Shown one piece after another: positions 8,618 to 18,295 of a DNA stretch of 64,000 bases. Below the pieces are notes generated by a model. The model was not told the origin of the DNA, made no database searches, and worked only from the letters and a program-made list of their open reading frames with translations. Within the stretch, counting starts at the first letter, position 1; each line of letters begins with the position of its first letter. Made by a program: the position numbers and the translations under genes. Source of the stretch: JAEINY01 sp942490535. Its GTDB lineage: Bacteria; Bacteroidota; Bacteroidia; Bacteroidales; Marinilabiliaceae. Where the stretch lies: the NCBI GenBank assembly GCA_942490535.1, contig CALNXQ010000005.1, forward strand, positions 1,860,001-1,924,000, in the 5' to 3' direction.

Positions 8618-8989
8618 TAGTCATTATTTTTCGAAATAAATATACCACTTTCTATAATAATTGCAGTACTTGATTGTTCGGATTCGAACGTTTTTCAGCA
8701 GTTAGCTATACTCAAAAAAGGTGCCTATTTTGTATTTAGCTTGAAAATAAGACAATAAGGAGTGTGGCATGAAAAGTGAGTTAATTTTCTATGGATTATA
8801 TGTAGTAGTAGTGAATATTTTTTGATGATTAAGTATTAATAGTTAAAGAACAGGGTGTTATGATCATTTTAATGAAAATATTAAATAAGTCAAGTATTAA
8901 ATAGTTATATTATTTAGGAGTATATATTATATCCGCCTGTACGATAACGTACAGTGCCTGTCCCGAAATCGAACAATTTTATACTAATC
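8618..8989. promoter_or_regulatory. Divergent regulatory region with two inverted repeats
   Basis: 372-base AT-rich gap between the response-regulator gene and the ABC gene. It holds TGTACG-ATAA-CGTACA (8938-8953, perfect 6-bp arms), 36 bases before the ABC start, and GTTCG-GATT-CGAAC, near 8677-8690, with the same 4-base spacing. Both are operator-sized. A convincing sigma-54 (GG-N10-GC) or TTTG/TAnnTTTG promoter was not found. No small ORF stands out. Confidence 0.4.
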
Positions 8990-9673
8990 ATGATTCATGC
9001 CCGAAATATAGTAAAGACATTTAGAAGTGAAGGCTTTGAAAATGTAGTTTTGCGAAATGTCAATGTTGATATTGAGAATGGAGAGTTTGTTGCTATCCTT
9101 GGCCCTTCCGGGAGTGGAAAAACATCCTTGTTAAATATTTTAGGACTAGTTGATGTCCCTACTTCAGGGGAGTTTTTTTACCTGGGGCATGAAATAACCC
9201 AGTTGAAAGAGCGTCAGAGGATTAATCTTCGACGAGGGAGTGTTGGTTTTGTTTTCCAGAATTTTGGTTTGATTGAGGAATTAACGGCCGGTGAGAACAT
9301 TGAGCTGCCCTTACAGTATCTTAAATATTCAAAAAAAGAACGGCTCAAAAAGGTAAATGAGATGCTGGAGAAAATGAATATTGCACACCGTAAGAAATAT
9401 TTTCCCAGACAGTTATCTGGATTGCAACAGCAGTTAGTGGCTATTGGTCGGGCCTTAGCTGTGGATCCTGATTTAATCTTGGCTGATGAGCCCACTGGGA
9501 GTTTGAATTCAGCAGATGGCGATAAAATACTTGAAGTTTTATCTTCTCTTAACGAGCATGGTCGAACAATTTTGATGGCTACTCATTCAGCCTCTGATGC
9601 TGAAAAGGCTCAGCGTATTATTCAAATTTTTGATGGTCATATTGTTACTGAAAATATTAAAAATAGATTGTAA
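8990..9673 (+). CDS. ABC transporter ATP-binding protein (MacB/LolD-like)
   Basis: 227 aa from the ATG at 8990 (MIHARNIVKTF). A GTG 36 bases upstream would add 12 residues with no family homology, so it was not used. Walker A GPSGSGKTS, Walker B LILADEPTGSLNS and H-loop ATHSAS are intact. The ABC signature reads LSGLQQQ instead of LSGGQQQ, a mild deviation. The next gene starts 2 bases after the stop and encodes the FtsX-type permease, so the two form a mechanotransmission or lipoprotein/peptide-efflux ABC complex of the inner membrane. The substrate is not evident. Confidence 0.88.
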   Translation: MIHARNIVKTFRSEGFENVVLRNVNVDIENGEFVAILGPSGSGKTSLLNILGLVDVPTSGEFFYLGHEITQLKERQRINLRRGSVGFVFQNFGLIEELTAGENIELPLQYLKYSKKERLKKVNEMLEKMNIAHRKKYFPRQLSGLQQQLVAIGRALAVDPDLILADEPTGSLNSADGDKILEVLSSLNEHGRTILMATHSASDAEKAQRIIQIFDGHIVTENIKNRL

Positions 9674-9675
9674 GT

Positions 9676-12102
9676 ATGATGATTGGTCACCATATAAAGG
9701 TAGCTATTCGCAATATTAAAAAGCAGGGATGGTATGCGGCCATGAATATTGCTGGGCTTTCTATTGGAGTGGCTATTAGTGTGATGATATTGTTATTAGT
9801 CAAGTATGAATTAAGTTTTGATTCGCAGTTTTCGGAGAGTGATTTAATTTATCGCTATACTACAAAAGGGGTTATTGGAACTGATGTCGTAAATGGTGCG
9901 CCCACGCCGATGCCGCTTGGTGATTTATTGCGGAAATTTGAGGAAGTCCAAGATGTTGTTCGTATTTATGTGGGATCGAATAAGTTAATTGCCTATGATG
10001 AGAAGAAGTTTGGTGAAGAAAAATTCTTTTTTGGAGACTCTTTATTTTTCCGAATCTTTGATTTGCCTTTAGTAGCTGGTGAATTTGACTTAACATCTGC
10101 TGGAAATGTTGTTATTACTCGCTCCACAGCGAAAAAGTATTTTGGCTACGCGGACCCAATTGGTAAAACCATTACTCGGGAAGAGTACAAATTCCGGGTT
10201 GTTGGCATATGTGAAGATATGCCCGATGCCTCCCATTTTCATTTTGATTTTATGGCATCGATGCAATCCATTGATGATATTTTGATTCAGAAAGGGGATT
10301 CTTTATTGGCTAAGAACTGGCATGAAGATTGGCTTGATTTAAAGTGCTATACTTATCTTAAGTTTAAACCATTTGTAAGCATTAACGATTTTGAGCTAAA
10401 AGTGAATAACGAGAAATTAGGTTTTGTCGAGTCTCAATTGAGAAATATAATGGATCAAGATGCTCAAAGGACGATTGTAATTGATTTTTTTTTGCAGCCC
10501 ATTCAAGAGATTCATCTATTTTCCAGCCTGGATAATGAATTGGAGAATAATTCGAATTTGATATATGTAAATTTATTAGTTTTTGCTGCGGTTCTGATTT
10601 TGCTAATTACCTGTGTGAATTTTATAAATTTAACGACATCTAGAGCTAATCGAAGATTTCATGAGGTTGGATTGCGAAAACTATTAGGTGCTGTTAAATT
10701 CCAGCTGGTTATTCAATTTTTAACTGAGGCTATATTGTACAGTGTTAGTGCCATGTTTTTAGGGTTGGTGCTTCTTGAGTTGATGTTACCCCTTATGAAT
10801 TCTTTTTTTGGGTTGAATATTGCTTTTTTGCGCGTTCATAGTTTAATGGATCTATTTTGGATTTTGTCCATTGTGGTGGTGGTTGGGATTTTGATTGGGA
10901 GTTATCCGGCTTTCTTTTTCTCAGGGATGCGGTCCAGGCAAGATACGTTAGAGTTGCATAAGTTTGGAAAAATTGGTTTTGTTCTAAGGGGAGTGTTGGT
11001 GTCTTGTCAAATTGCAGTGACAGTCTTTTTGTTAATTATGGTGGCTGGAATGTGGTGGCAAATTAACTATATGCGTAATGCTGACTTGGGCTATAGATCA
11101 GAAAATATACTTGTAATTAAGCGTGCCAGAACTCTTGGAATGGATGTGTCTGCATTTAAGGCTGAGGTTAAAAACATTGATGGCGTAAGGAACGTTGCTG
11201 GTTGTTGGAATATTCCAGGAGATGAATTAGCAGTTACACCTTTCGAAGTCAATACTAATGGCAAGCATGAGATTGTTAAACTCTCGTTTATTATCACTGA
11301 TGAGGATTATTTTGAAACTCTTGGACTTACTCTTAAGGCGGGTCGTTTTTTAGGAGATAGTAAGTCGGATACGATGGGCGTGTTGTTGAATATGACTGCT
11401 ATCAAGGAGTTTAATATTAAAAAACCTTTGGGTGAAAGGCTTGGTTTTTTAGGTGTTAAAGATTGGGATATGACCGTGGTAGGCGTGTTACGAGATTATT
11501 ATTTTCAATCGTTATATCATAAAATTCAACCTCAAGCTATTTTTCTCGCTCCTGATGTTGGAAGTTTACCATACATGTTGGTCGCATTTACTGAAAATAT
11601 TAGTGAAAGCTCTATTGATAGTTTGGGTAATGTATGGAAAAAATACACGGAAGGATCTCCTTTTGAATGGGAAAGGCTTGACGATCGATTAAGTGCACTC
11701 TATGATGAAGATGTTAGAATTGCTAAAATTACTTCTGTTATTTCTTTTTTAGCTCTTTTTATGACTGTTCTTGGTATAATTGCTCTTTCAGCATTTGTGG
11801 CGGAGTTCAAAGCCCGTCCCATTGGTATCAAAAAAATATTAGGTGCCTCCAGGCAAACGATCATGCTAAATGTTTTTTCTGTCTTTGGGATTTATTCGAT
11901 TAGTGGTGTTTTGGTTGCAATGATCCCCACTTACTTAATGTTAAATTTATGGGGCCAGCGTTTTGCTTATTTTGATTTGATTAACAGTGGTTATTTTTTA
12001 ATTATAGCACTTTTTATGATTGGAGTGATATTTGCTTCTGTCTTTTATCAAATCTATAGAGTTGCCTCGAATCGACCTGTGAATGTGTGGCAATACGATT
12101 AG
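9676..12102 (+). CDS. FtsX-family ABC permease (MacB-like)
   Basis: 808-aa permease with the Bacteroidota duplicated FtsX/MacB_PCD layout. An N-terminal membrane helix (MNIAGLSIGVAISVMILLLV) is followed by a periplasmic MacB-type domain (about 45-280), three helices (about 290-410), another signal-anchor-like segment (about 435-455), a second periplasmic domain (about 460-670) and three terminal helices. It is translated right after its ATPase. Permeases of this kind work in lipoprotein release or envelope-stress efflux; a cognate periplasmic partner is not encoded nearby. Linkage to the divergent two-component system is positional inference. Confidence 0.87.
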   Translation: MMIGHHIKVAIRNIKKQGWYAAMNIAGLSIGVAISVMILLLVKYELSFDSQFSESDLIYRYTTKGVIGTDVVNGAPTPMPLGDLLRKFEEVQDVVRIYVGSNKLIAYDEKKFGEEKFFFGDSLFFRIFDLPLVAGEFDLTSAGNVVITRSTAKKYFGYADPIGKTITREEYKFRVVGICEDMPDASHFHFDFMASMQSIDDILIQKGDSLLAKNWHEDWLDLKCYTYLKFKPFVSINDFELKVNNEKLGFVESQLRNIMDQDAQRTIVIDFFLQPIQEIHLFSSLDNELENNSNLIYVNLLVFAAVLILLITCVNFINLTTSRANRRFHEVGLRKLLGAVKFQLVIQFLTEAILYSVSAMFLGLVLLELMLPLMNSFFGLNIAFLRVHSLMDLFWILSIVVVVGILIGSYPAFFFSGMRSRQDTLELHKFGKIGFVLRGVLVSCQIAVTVFLLIMVAGMWWQINYMRNADLGYRSENILVIKRARTLGMDVSAFKAEVKNIDGVRNVAGCWNIPGDELAVTPFEVNTNGKHEIVKLSFIITDEDYFETLGLTLKAGRFLGDSKSDTMGVLLNMTAIKEFNIKKPLGERLGFLGVKDWDMTVVGVLRDYYFQSLYHKIQPQAIFLAPDVGSLPYMLVAFTENISESSIDSLGNVWKKYTEGSPFEWERLDDRLSALYDEDVRIAKITSVISFLALFMTVLGIIALSAFVAEFKARPIGIKKILGASRQTIMLNVFSVFGIYSISGVLVAMIPTYLMLNLWGQRFAYFDLINSGYFLIIALFMIGVIFASVFYQIYRVASNRPVNVWQYD

Positions 12103-12249
12103 TTTTTCGTATTAAGGCTGCTGTTTTTCTACTCCGACAATTAATCTTTTCTTTTTCTGTTAGCTAGAATAGTTAAATAATTTGCGTTTTATCTACTTAT
12201 AGGACCAATATCAAGTAAGTAAATAAACGGTGTTTTTTAAAAAAATCAA

Positions 12250-12257
12250 TATATTTG
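12250..12257 (+). promoter_or_regulatory. Candidate -7 element for secDF
   Basis: TATATTTG matches TAnnTTTG, 54 bases before the secDF start. Upstream T/A runs (from 12231) replace a clean -33 TTTG. Confidence 0.5.
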
Positions 12258-12311
12258 CGCGATTAAGACGTAAAATGTACCAAATCGAATAAAATAAAAA
12301 ATTACTAACAG

Positions 12312-15305
12312 ATGCAGAACAAAGGAGCGATAAGACTATTTGCCATTCTCCTGGCTTTAGTTAGTTTATATCAACTATTTTTTACTTACAAGACGCGCAG
12401 TGTTGAAGCAGATGCGAAGGCTTTTGCAAATGGAGATCCGCAAAAGGAATATGTATATCTGGACTCTATCGCAAATGAAACGGTCTATAGTTTCTTGTGG
12501 ATTGCAAGAGATTATACGTTCAGAGAATGTAAGGAGCGTGAGATCAATTTTGGTCTTGACTTGAAAGGAGGAATGAACCTGATTTTAGAGGTAAAAGTAG
12601 CTGACGTTGTAAATGCGTTGTCTAATTACAATACCGATCCAACTTTCCAGCAGGCTCTGAAAGCGGCGGAAGAAGCAGAAAAAAATTCAGGTAAAGATTT
12701 CGTGACCCTATTTGGCGAGAAATTTGAAGAGTTGGATCCTAATGCGCAGTTATCGACTATTTTCAATACCATTGAGCTAAAAGGGCAAGTGGAATATAAC
12801 ACGCCTAATTCAGAAGTGTTAAAAGTAGTTCGGGCAGAATCTGAGAGTGCAATTGATAATGCATTTAATATTCTTCGTACGCGTATTGACCGTTTTGGTG
12901 TCACTCAGCCAAATATTCAGGAGCTTGAGAAAAAAGGTCGTGTGCTGGTTGAACTTCCTGGCGTTACGGAACCACAGCGGGTTCGTAAATTATTGCAGGG
13001 GACAGCTAGTCTCGAATTCTGGGAAACTTACGATGTAAGCGAAATAGCTCAGTCTTTAGGTCAGGCTAATGTGAAGGTTGTAGAAATGGAAGCTGCTAAG
13101 GCTCCTGTTGTTGAAAAAGAAGCTGAAGCTGTTGTTGCCGAAGAAGAGTCTGGTGATGAATTGGCTTTGTTAGATGAAATCAAATCGGATAGTTTGGCAA
13201 CAGATTCCATTCGTCCAGAAATGAAATCATTATTCTCCTATTTACGTCCAACGGGTCAAAGAGGGGCACGAGTGGGTTTGGCGTTATCTAAGGATACTGG
13301 TCGTGTTAATGGTTATTTCAATAATCCAGCGATTAGAAGTTTGTTCCCAAAAAATTTAAAATTCTTCTGGTCAGTAAAACCAGTTGAGGTTGATCAGCAG
13401 TCCTTACCATTTTATCAAAGTGTATTTGGTCCTGAATTCAGCACAAAAGAATCTGCATATGAATTAATTGCGATCAAAGTCAGTACGCACGACGGGCGTC
13501 CTCCTTTAGAAGGTGACGTAATTACCAATGCGAGAAAGTCAACAACTCCGCAAGGGAGTTTTGAAGTAAACATGAACATGAATGCAGAGGGATCCAAAAT
13601 TTGGGCCCGATTGACTAAAGCAAATATTGGTAAATCCATTGCTATCGTATTAGATGGTTATGTGTATAGTTATCCCAATGTTAATACTGAGATTTCTGGG
13701 GGTAGCAGCTCTATTACAGGTGGTTTTTCTGTTCAAGAAGCGGATGACCTTGCAAATATTTTGAAATCTGGTAAATTACCTGCTCCTGCTCGCATTGTAG
13801 AAGATACTGTTGTAGGACCATCACTTGGTAAGGAGGCTGTTACAAGTGGTTTAACTTCATTCATCTGGGCGTTTGTGGTGGTATTGCTATGGATGCTATT
13901 TTATTACGGTTTCCGTGCTGGTTGGGTAGCTGACTTCGCGTTAATTTCGAACATGTTTTTTATTCTTGGAGTGTTAGCTTCTTTTGGGGCCGTATTAACA
14001 TTGCCAGGTATCGCCGGTATTGTTCTGACAATTGGTATGTCGGTAGATGCTAACGTGTTGATATATGAGCGTATTCGTGAGGAAATGAGAACTGGCAAAG
14101 GTGTTAAGTTGGCTGTACAGGATGGATATAAGAATGCGTTTTCTGCTATTATAGATGCTAACGTAACAACCTTCCTGACGGGTCTGATTTTATTCTCTTT
14201 TGGAACGGGTCCAATCAAAGGTTTTGCGACTACTTTGATGATTGGTATTGCTACTTCATTCTTTTCTGCGGTGTTTATTACGCGCTTGATTTTTGAAAAA
14301 ATGTTAAGCAATAAAAGTGAATTATCTTTTGATACTGGGGTGACTAAAAACTGGTATCAAAATACCCATGTTAAATTTTTGGAGAAAAAGAAAATTTTCT
14401 TTTTAATATCCGGTATAGCTATTTTATTATCTGTTGGATCATTGGCTATTCATGGCTTGAAATCTGGAATTGACTTTTCAGGTGGTAGAACATTTGTTGT
14501 TCGCTTTGAAAATGCAATTTCATCAGCTGATGTACAACGAGCAATGGCTGACGAATTTCAGGGAGCTCATGTGGAAGTTAAGTTGTTCGGAAGTGAAGGT
14601 AATCAGGTTAGAATTGCTACTAACTATATGATTGATGATAACTCAGAGGACGTTGATAATGCTGTTGAAGAAAAGCTGTTTGCTGGTTTGAAACCGTTTG
14701 TGGGACATGAGATTTCGAAAGAGGAATTCTTATCGGATTATCGTATGAGCTCTCAAAAAGTGGGACCAACGATTGCAACTGATATTAAAAGAAATGCAGG
14801 TTTGGCCATTCTTTTTAGTTTATTAGTGATCTTTCTATACATTATCGCTCGATTCCGTAACTGGGAATTTGGTTTAGGCGCATTGGTAGCTTTGGTGCAT
14901 GATGTGTTAATTGTGTTGGGAATTTTCTCCTTAACCTATAGCTTCATGCCTTTCTCCATGGAAATTGACCAAGCTTTTATTGCGGCCATCCTTACGGTGA
15001 TAGGATATTCCATTAACGATACAGTAGTTGTATTTGACCGTATTCGCGAATATTTGGGTCTATATCCAAAGCGTAACCGTGACGAAGTTGTAAATTCAGC
15101 ACTGAATTCTACAATTAGCCGTACGATGAATACATCATTAACAACATTTGTAGTGTTGTTAGTAATATTCCTGTTTGGTGGTGAAGTAATTCGCGGATTC
15201 GTATTTGCCTTGATGATTGGTGTAGTTGTGGGTACTTATTCTTCGTTATTCATTGCAACACCTGTGGCTCAGGATTTACTAAATAAAAAAAATAAGAAGA
15301 AATAG
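12312..15305 (+). CDS. secDF: Protein translocase SecDF fusion
   Basis: 997 aa, SecD and SecF in one chain as is usual in Bacteroidota. It uses the proton-motive force to pull preproteins out of SecYEG on the periplasmic side. SecD half: N-terminal helix, FGLDLKGGMNLILEV, the P1 domain with RIDRFGVTQPNIQ and VELPGV, and membrane helices from about residue 515 with the IGMSVDANVLIYERIREE motif. SecF half: starts about residue 690 with GIDFSGGRTFVVRF and has VIGYSINDTVVVFDRIRE. The loop about 255-300 (acidic, Glu/Ala-rich) is a low-complexity insertion in P1. A strong terminator follows. Confidence 0.96.
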   Translation: MQNKGAIRLFAILLALVSLYQLFFTYKTRSVEADAKAFANGDPQKEYVYLDSIANETVYSFLWIARDYTFRECKEREINFGLDLKGGMNLILEVKVADVVNALSNYNTDPTFQQALKAAEEAEKNSGKDFVTLFGEKFEELDPNAQLSTIFNTIELKGQVEYNTPNSEVLKVVRAESESAIDNAFNILRTRIDRFGVTQPNIQELEKKGRVLVELPGVTEPQRVRKLLQGTASLEFWETYDVSEIAQSLGQANVKVVEMEAAKAPVVEKEAEAVVAEEESGDELALLDEIKSDSLATDSIRPEMKSLFSYLRPTGQRGARVGLALSKDTGRVNGYFNNPAIRSLFPKNLKFFWSVKPVEVDQQSLPFYQSVFGPEFSTKESAYELIAIKVSTHDGRPPLEGDVITNARKSTTPQGSFEVNMNMNAEGSKIWARLTKANIGKSIAIVLDGYVYSYPNVNTEISGGSSSITGGFSVQEADDLANILKSGKLPAPARIVEDTVVGPSLGKEAVTSGLTSFIWAFVVVLLWMLFYYGFRAGWVADFALISNMFFILGVLASFGAVLTLPGIAGIVLTIGMSVDANVLIYERIREEMRTGKGVKLAVQDGYKNAFSAIIDANVTTFLTGLILFSFGTGPIKGFATTLMIGIATSFFSAVFITRLIFEKMLSNKSELSFDTGVTKNWYQNTHVKFLEKKKIFFLISGIAILLSVGSLAIHGLKSGIDFSGGRTFVVRFENAISSADVQRAMADEFQGAHVEVKLFGSEGNQVRIATNYMIDDNSEDVDNAVEEKLFAGLKPFVGHEISKEEFLSDYRMSSQKVGPTIATDIKRNAGLAILFSLLVIFLYIIARFRNWEFGLGALVALVHDVLIVLGIFSLTYSFMPFSMEIDQAFIAAILTVIGYSINDTVVVFDRIREYLGLYPKRNRDEVVNSALNSTISRTMNTSLTTFVVLLVIFLFGGEVIRGFVFALMIGVVVGTYSSLFIATPVAQDLLNKKNKKK

Positions 15306-15329
15306 TAGGCTTTCGTAAAGTCTCTCTTC

Positions 15330-15363
15330 GAGCCTGCTGAATCATTCAGTGGGCTCTTTTTTT
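15330..15363 (+). terminator. secDF terminator
   Basis: Stem GAGCC-TG-CTGAAT / ATTCAG-TG-GGCTC around a single-base loop centre, followed by eight T residues, 25 bases after the secDF stop. Confidence 0.85.
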
Positions 15364-15474
15364 AGGCTTAGTTCATTGGAAGTTTTTCAGAGATGTTTAT
15401 ACGAGTATTTGCCTTTAAACACAACAATTTCGCACATCCATTTATTTAAATGTCTTTCCTAGATGCTATTTTGT

Positions 15475-15482
15475 TATCTTTG
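15475..15482 (+). promoter_or_regulatory. Candidate -7 element for the tatA operon
   Basis: TATCTTTG fits TAnnTTTG, 20 bases before the tatA start; a TTTC at 15455-15458 could stand in for -33. It would drive the tight run from tatA to trmN6. Confidence 0.45.
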
Positions 15483-15501
15483 ATGTTCCTAAAAATTGTG
15501 T

Positions 15502-15912
15502 ATGATGACTTTTTTATTTGGTGTGTCAGGAGGCGAGTTTATCATTGTAATACTGGTTGTATTACTACTTTTTGGATCCAAAAAAATACCTGATTTTGCG
15601 CGTATGTTAGGTAAAGGGATGAATGAATTTCGTCGTGCGACCGATGAAATTAAACGAGAGTTTAGAGAAAATACTCAGGATATTGGTGAAGAAATTACCG
15701 ACTCGAGGCAATATCTTGATCGCGAAATGAGCGCGATTAATGATAAGTTCAAAGAAGAGGCGAAAGATCTGGATCCTTACAGTCTCAATAAACAAGAAAT
15801 GCAAACAGATCGAGAGTCTTCTTCTCCTGATGTTGCAAAGGATAATTCGATTGATAAAAAGGCGAAAGAGAACTTGGGGTCTGTATCGCGTGAGGATGAT
15901 ATTTTAGAGTAA
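15502..15912 (+). CDS. tatA: Sec-independent translocase protein TatA/TatB
   Basis: 136 aa. One membrane helix (about 9-24), the hinge FGSKKIPDFARMLGKGMNEF and a long charged amphipathic/coiled region rich in Asp, Glu and Lys are diagnostic for TatA/B. It forms the pore of the twin-arginine pathway that exports folded proteins. The long acidic tail is TatB-like, but Bacteroidota often have only TatA-type proteins; no tatC is in the window. The ATG at 15502 (or the next codon, 15505) is preferred over an in-frame TTG at 15496. It leads a close-packed run with yrbG, lolD and others. Confidence 0.88.
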   Translation: MMTFLFGVSGGEFIIVILVVLLLFGSKKIPDFARMLGKGMNEFRRATDEIKREFRENTQDIGEEITDSRQYLDREMSAINDKFKEEAKDLDPYSLNKQEMQTDRESSSPDVAKDNSIDKKAKENLGSVSREDDILE

Positions 15913-15929
15913 TTAATATACAATTTTCT

Positions 15930-16859
15930 ATGGCTATTTTTTTATTGATTGTTGGATTTGTGGTGCTTTTTTTTAGCGGGGATTGGTTGGTGAAATCCAG
16001 TGTTCAATTAGCCAGGCATTTTAAGGTCTCGACACTAGTTATTGGAATTACTGTTGTGGCATTCGGTACTTCAGCTCCGGAATTATTGGTAAGCTTAAAA
16101 GCGGTATTTGAAGGTTCACCAGATATATCCATTGGGAATGTGGTAGGTTCAAATATTGCTAATATTGCCTTGGTGCTTGGGCTGGTTGGAGTTGTATTTC
16201 CAATTAAAGTTAAAAAGAAGGGATTGTGGTTAGATTGGTTAATCATGTTAATAGCATCTGTAGGCCTTTTGATTGCTAGTTTTAATAGGGTAATTGGGTT
16301 TGCTGAAGGTATTATTTTTCTTGTGCTTTTAGGACTTTATTTGATTTGGTCTATTTTTAACAGTCGAAGACAAAGTAAAAGAGGAGAAGATATTAAGGAG
16401 CCGGAATTAAGCCTTTTAAGATCTGTTGGTTTGTTTCTTCTGGCAGCTGTAGGTCTTTATTTTGGGGCAGATTGGTTAGTTCGTGGTGCAAAAGTTTTAG
16501 CATCGAGTTTTGGTATTAGTGAACGGGTTATAGGCATTTCTGTAGTCGCATTTGGAACCAGTGTACCGGAGTTAGCAACGTCGTTGGTCGCTGCGATTAA
16601 AAAGGAAACAGATATATCCATAGGCAATATTATCGGTTCTAATATTTTTAACATTTGGGCCATTCTGGGTATCACTGCATCCATGAAATCGCTTAATGTG
16701 AATGAAGCGATTTTAAACTGGGATTATTGGTGGATGATTGGTTTGGCACTATTGCTGTTTTTATTTATTCTTCCATTGGCCAGAGGGATTATAAATCGAT
16801 GGAAAGGTGCCATATTAATGATTGTTTATATACTCTATATTTATTTGTTATTTGTTTAG
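15930..16859 (+). CDS. Calcium/sodium antiporter (YrbG-like, CaCA family)
   Basis: 309-aa inner-membrane cation exchanger with about ten helices. The two inverted alpha repeats are clear: GTSAPELLVSL with GNVVGSNIANIALVLG in the N-half and GTSVPELATSL with GNIIGSNIFNIWAILG in the C-half; these carry the ion-binding Glu and Ser/Asn residues. Length matches bacterial YrbG. It starts 17 bases after tatA and ends 3 bases before lolD, so it is in the same operon, although no functional tie to them is obvious. Confidence 0.92.
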   Translation: MAIFLLIVGFVVLFFSGDWLVKSSVQLARHFKVSTLVIGITVVAFGTSAPELLVSLKAVFEGSPDISIGNVVGSNIANIALVLGLVGVVFPIKVKKKGLWLDWLIMLIASVGLLIASFNRVIGFAEGIIFLVLLGLYLIWSIFNSRRQSKRGEDIKEPELSLLRSVGLFLLAAVGLYFGADWLVRGAKVLASSFGISERVIGISVVAFGTSVPELATSLVAAIKKETDISIGNIIGSNIFNIWAILGITASMKSLNVNEAILNWDYWWMIGLALLLFLFILPLARGIINRWKGAILMIVYILYIYLLFV

Positions 16860-16862
16860 TGT

Positions 16863-17531
16863 ATGACCATGGTTTCTTGTCAAAATATTAAAAAAAATTA
16901 TGGCCCTTTGAACGTTTTAAAGGGCATTAACCTGACCATTCAGGCAGGCGAAGTTGTATCTATTGTGGGTGCAAGTGGAGCAGGCAAGACTACCTTATTA
17001 CAAATACTCGGATCCTTAGATAGACCCTCATCTGGTGATGTGTTAGTTGATGGGGTTAACTTAACTAGTTTGAACGAAACACAATTATCTCAATTTAGGA
17101 ATACCAAGATTGGTTTTGTTTTTCAGTTTCATCAATTGTTACCAGAGTTTACTGCTCTTGAGAATGCATCCTTGCCAGCATTAATTAATGGAAGAAGCAG
17201 GAGTGAGGCGGAAAAGAAGGCACGTGAATTGATGCATTTTTTAGGCTTAAGTGATCGATTAAGTCATAAACCTTCTGAACTAAGTGGAGGTGAGAAGCAA
17301 AGAGTCGCAATTGCACGTGCTTTGATTAATGATCCTGCGGTTGTTTTTGCAGATGAACCTTCAGGCAATTTGGATTCACATAACCAGGAAGAGTTGCAAA
17401 AACTTTTTTTTGATCTTCGTAATGAGTTCAACCAAACTTTCGTAATTGTTACGCATGATTATCATTTGGCGAAAATGTGTGATCGGGTGATAGAAATGAA
17501 GGATGGTTTAATACATGATCAAGACCTGTGA
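16863..17531 (+). CDS. lolD: Lipoprotein-releasing/LolD-type ABC transporter ATP-binding protein
   Basis: 222-aa ATPase. Walker A GASGAGKTT, signature LSGGEKQRVAIARAL, Walker B VVFADEPSGNLDS, H-loop VTHDYHLA. Sequence style and length fit LolD, which powers the transfer of lipoproteins from the inner membrane to LolA. No LolC/E permease is adjacent, as is common in this phylum where the permease is encoded elsewhere. The stop codon overlaps the GTG start of the next gene. Confidence 0.85.
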   Translation: MTMVSCQNIKKNYGPLNVLKGINLTIQAGEVVSIVGASGAGKTTLLQILGSLDRPSSGDVLVDGVNLTSLNETQLSQFRNTKIGFVFQFHQLLPEFTALENASLPALINGRSRSEAEKKARELMHFLGLSDRLSHKPSELSGGEKQRVAIARALINDPAVVFADEPSGNLDSHNQEELQKLFFDLRNEFNQTFVIVTHDYHLAKMCDRVIEMKDGLIHDQDL

Positions 17532-18292
17532 AAATAGAGGAAATAAAATCTTTTCTGGATGAAAAAGTAAATTTATATAATCAGCCAGATTTTATAGTGG
17601 ATGATCCCATTTCAATCCCTCATTTATTTTCTGATAAGCAAGACATAGAAATTGCAGGCTTTTTAACTGCCACATTCGCATGGGGAAGACGTGATTTAAT
17701 TTTAAAGAGCGCCAGTTGGTTAATGAAGTTATTAGAAATGGCACCGTACGAGTTCCTTTTTCATGCCAGTAAAGAAGAATGGGACCGGTTTGATACTTAT
17801 TACTACCGCACTTTTTCTTCAGTGGATTGTCTTTATTTTCTGAAATCACTAAAACGTATATATATTGAATTTGGTGGACTGGAGGAGCTGTTTGTGGACG
17901 GATATAATCGGGGTGGTGTGAAAGAGTCTTTAATTTATTTTCGTGAAGTTTTTTTGAGTTTTGATCCTCTGATGCGTACCACCAAACATGTGGCTAATGT
18001 TTATAAAGGGGCATCTGCCAAGCGATTGAATATGTTTCTGAGATGGATGGTACGTTCTGATAATACCGGTGTAGATTTCGGATTATGGGATAGGATTTCA
18101 TCAAAGGATTTGTTTTTACCACTGGATGTTCATTCTGGTAATGTGGCTAGAAAGCTAAATTTGCTAAAGCGCAAACAAAATGATTTCAAAGCCGTTGAGG
18201 AAGTAACTGCTTTACTGCGTGAGTTCGACCCAATAGATCCCATAAAATACGATTTTGCATTGTTCGGATTGGGTGTAAATGAAGCGTTTTAA
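17528..18292 (+). CDS. TIGR02757 family protein, function unknown
   Basis: 254 aa, starting with GTG inside the lolD stop. It matches the Bacteroidota/Leptospira family TIGR02757 by overall features: LxxxTFAWGRRDLIL near residue 50-60, FLRWMVRSDNTGVDFGLW around 170, and LPLDVHSGNVARKLNLL followed by a C-terminal FDPxDPxxYDFALFGLGV. The helix-hairpin-rich C-terminal part recalls HhH-GPD DNA glycosylases, so a DNA-repair role is conceivable, but this is not established. No membrane segment. Cotranscribed with lolD and trmN6. Confidence 0.8.
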   Translation: MKIEEIKSFLDEKVNLYNQPDFIVDDPISIPHLFSDKQDIEIAGFLTATFAWGRRDLILKSASWLMKLLEMAPYEFLFHASKEEWDRFDTYYYRTFSSVDCLYFLKSLKRIYIEFGGLEELFVDGYNRGGVKESLIYFREVFLSFDPLMRTTKHVANVYKGASAKRLNMFLRWMVRSDNTGVDFGLWDRISSKDLFLPLDVHSGNVARKLNLLKRKQNDFKAVEEVTALLREFDPIDPIKYDFALFGLGVNEAF

Positions 18293-18295
18293 GAA

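Noticed and set aside
8752..8780. Possible sigma-54 promoter (TGGCAT) before the ABC gene
   Set aside because: The -12 GC is missing at the required spacing.
8954..8989. GTG start 36 bases upstream of the ABC ATPase
   Set aside because: Overlaps the palindrome region and adds residues without homology; the ATG at 8990 begins the standard fold.
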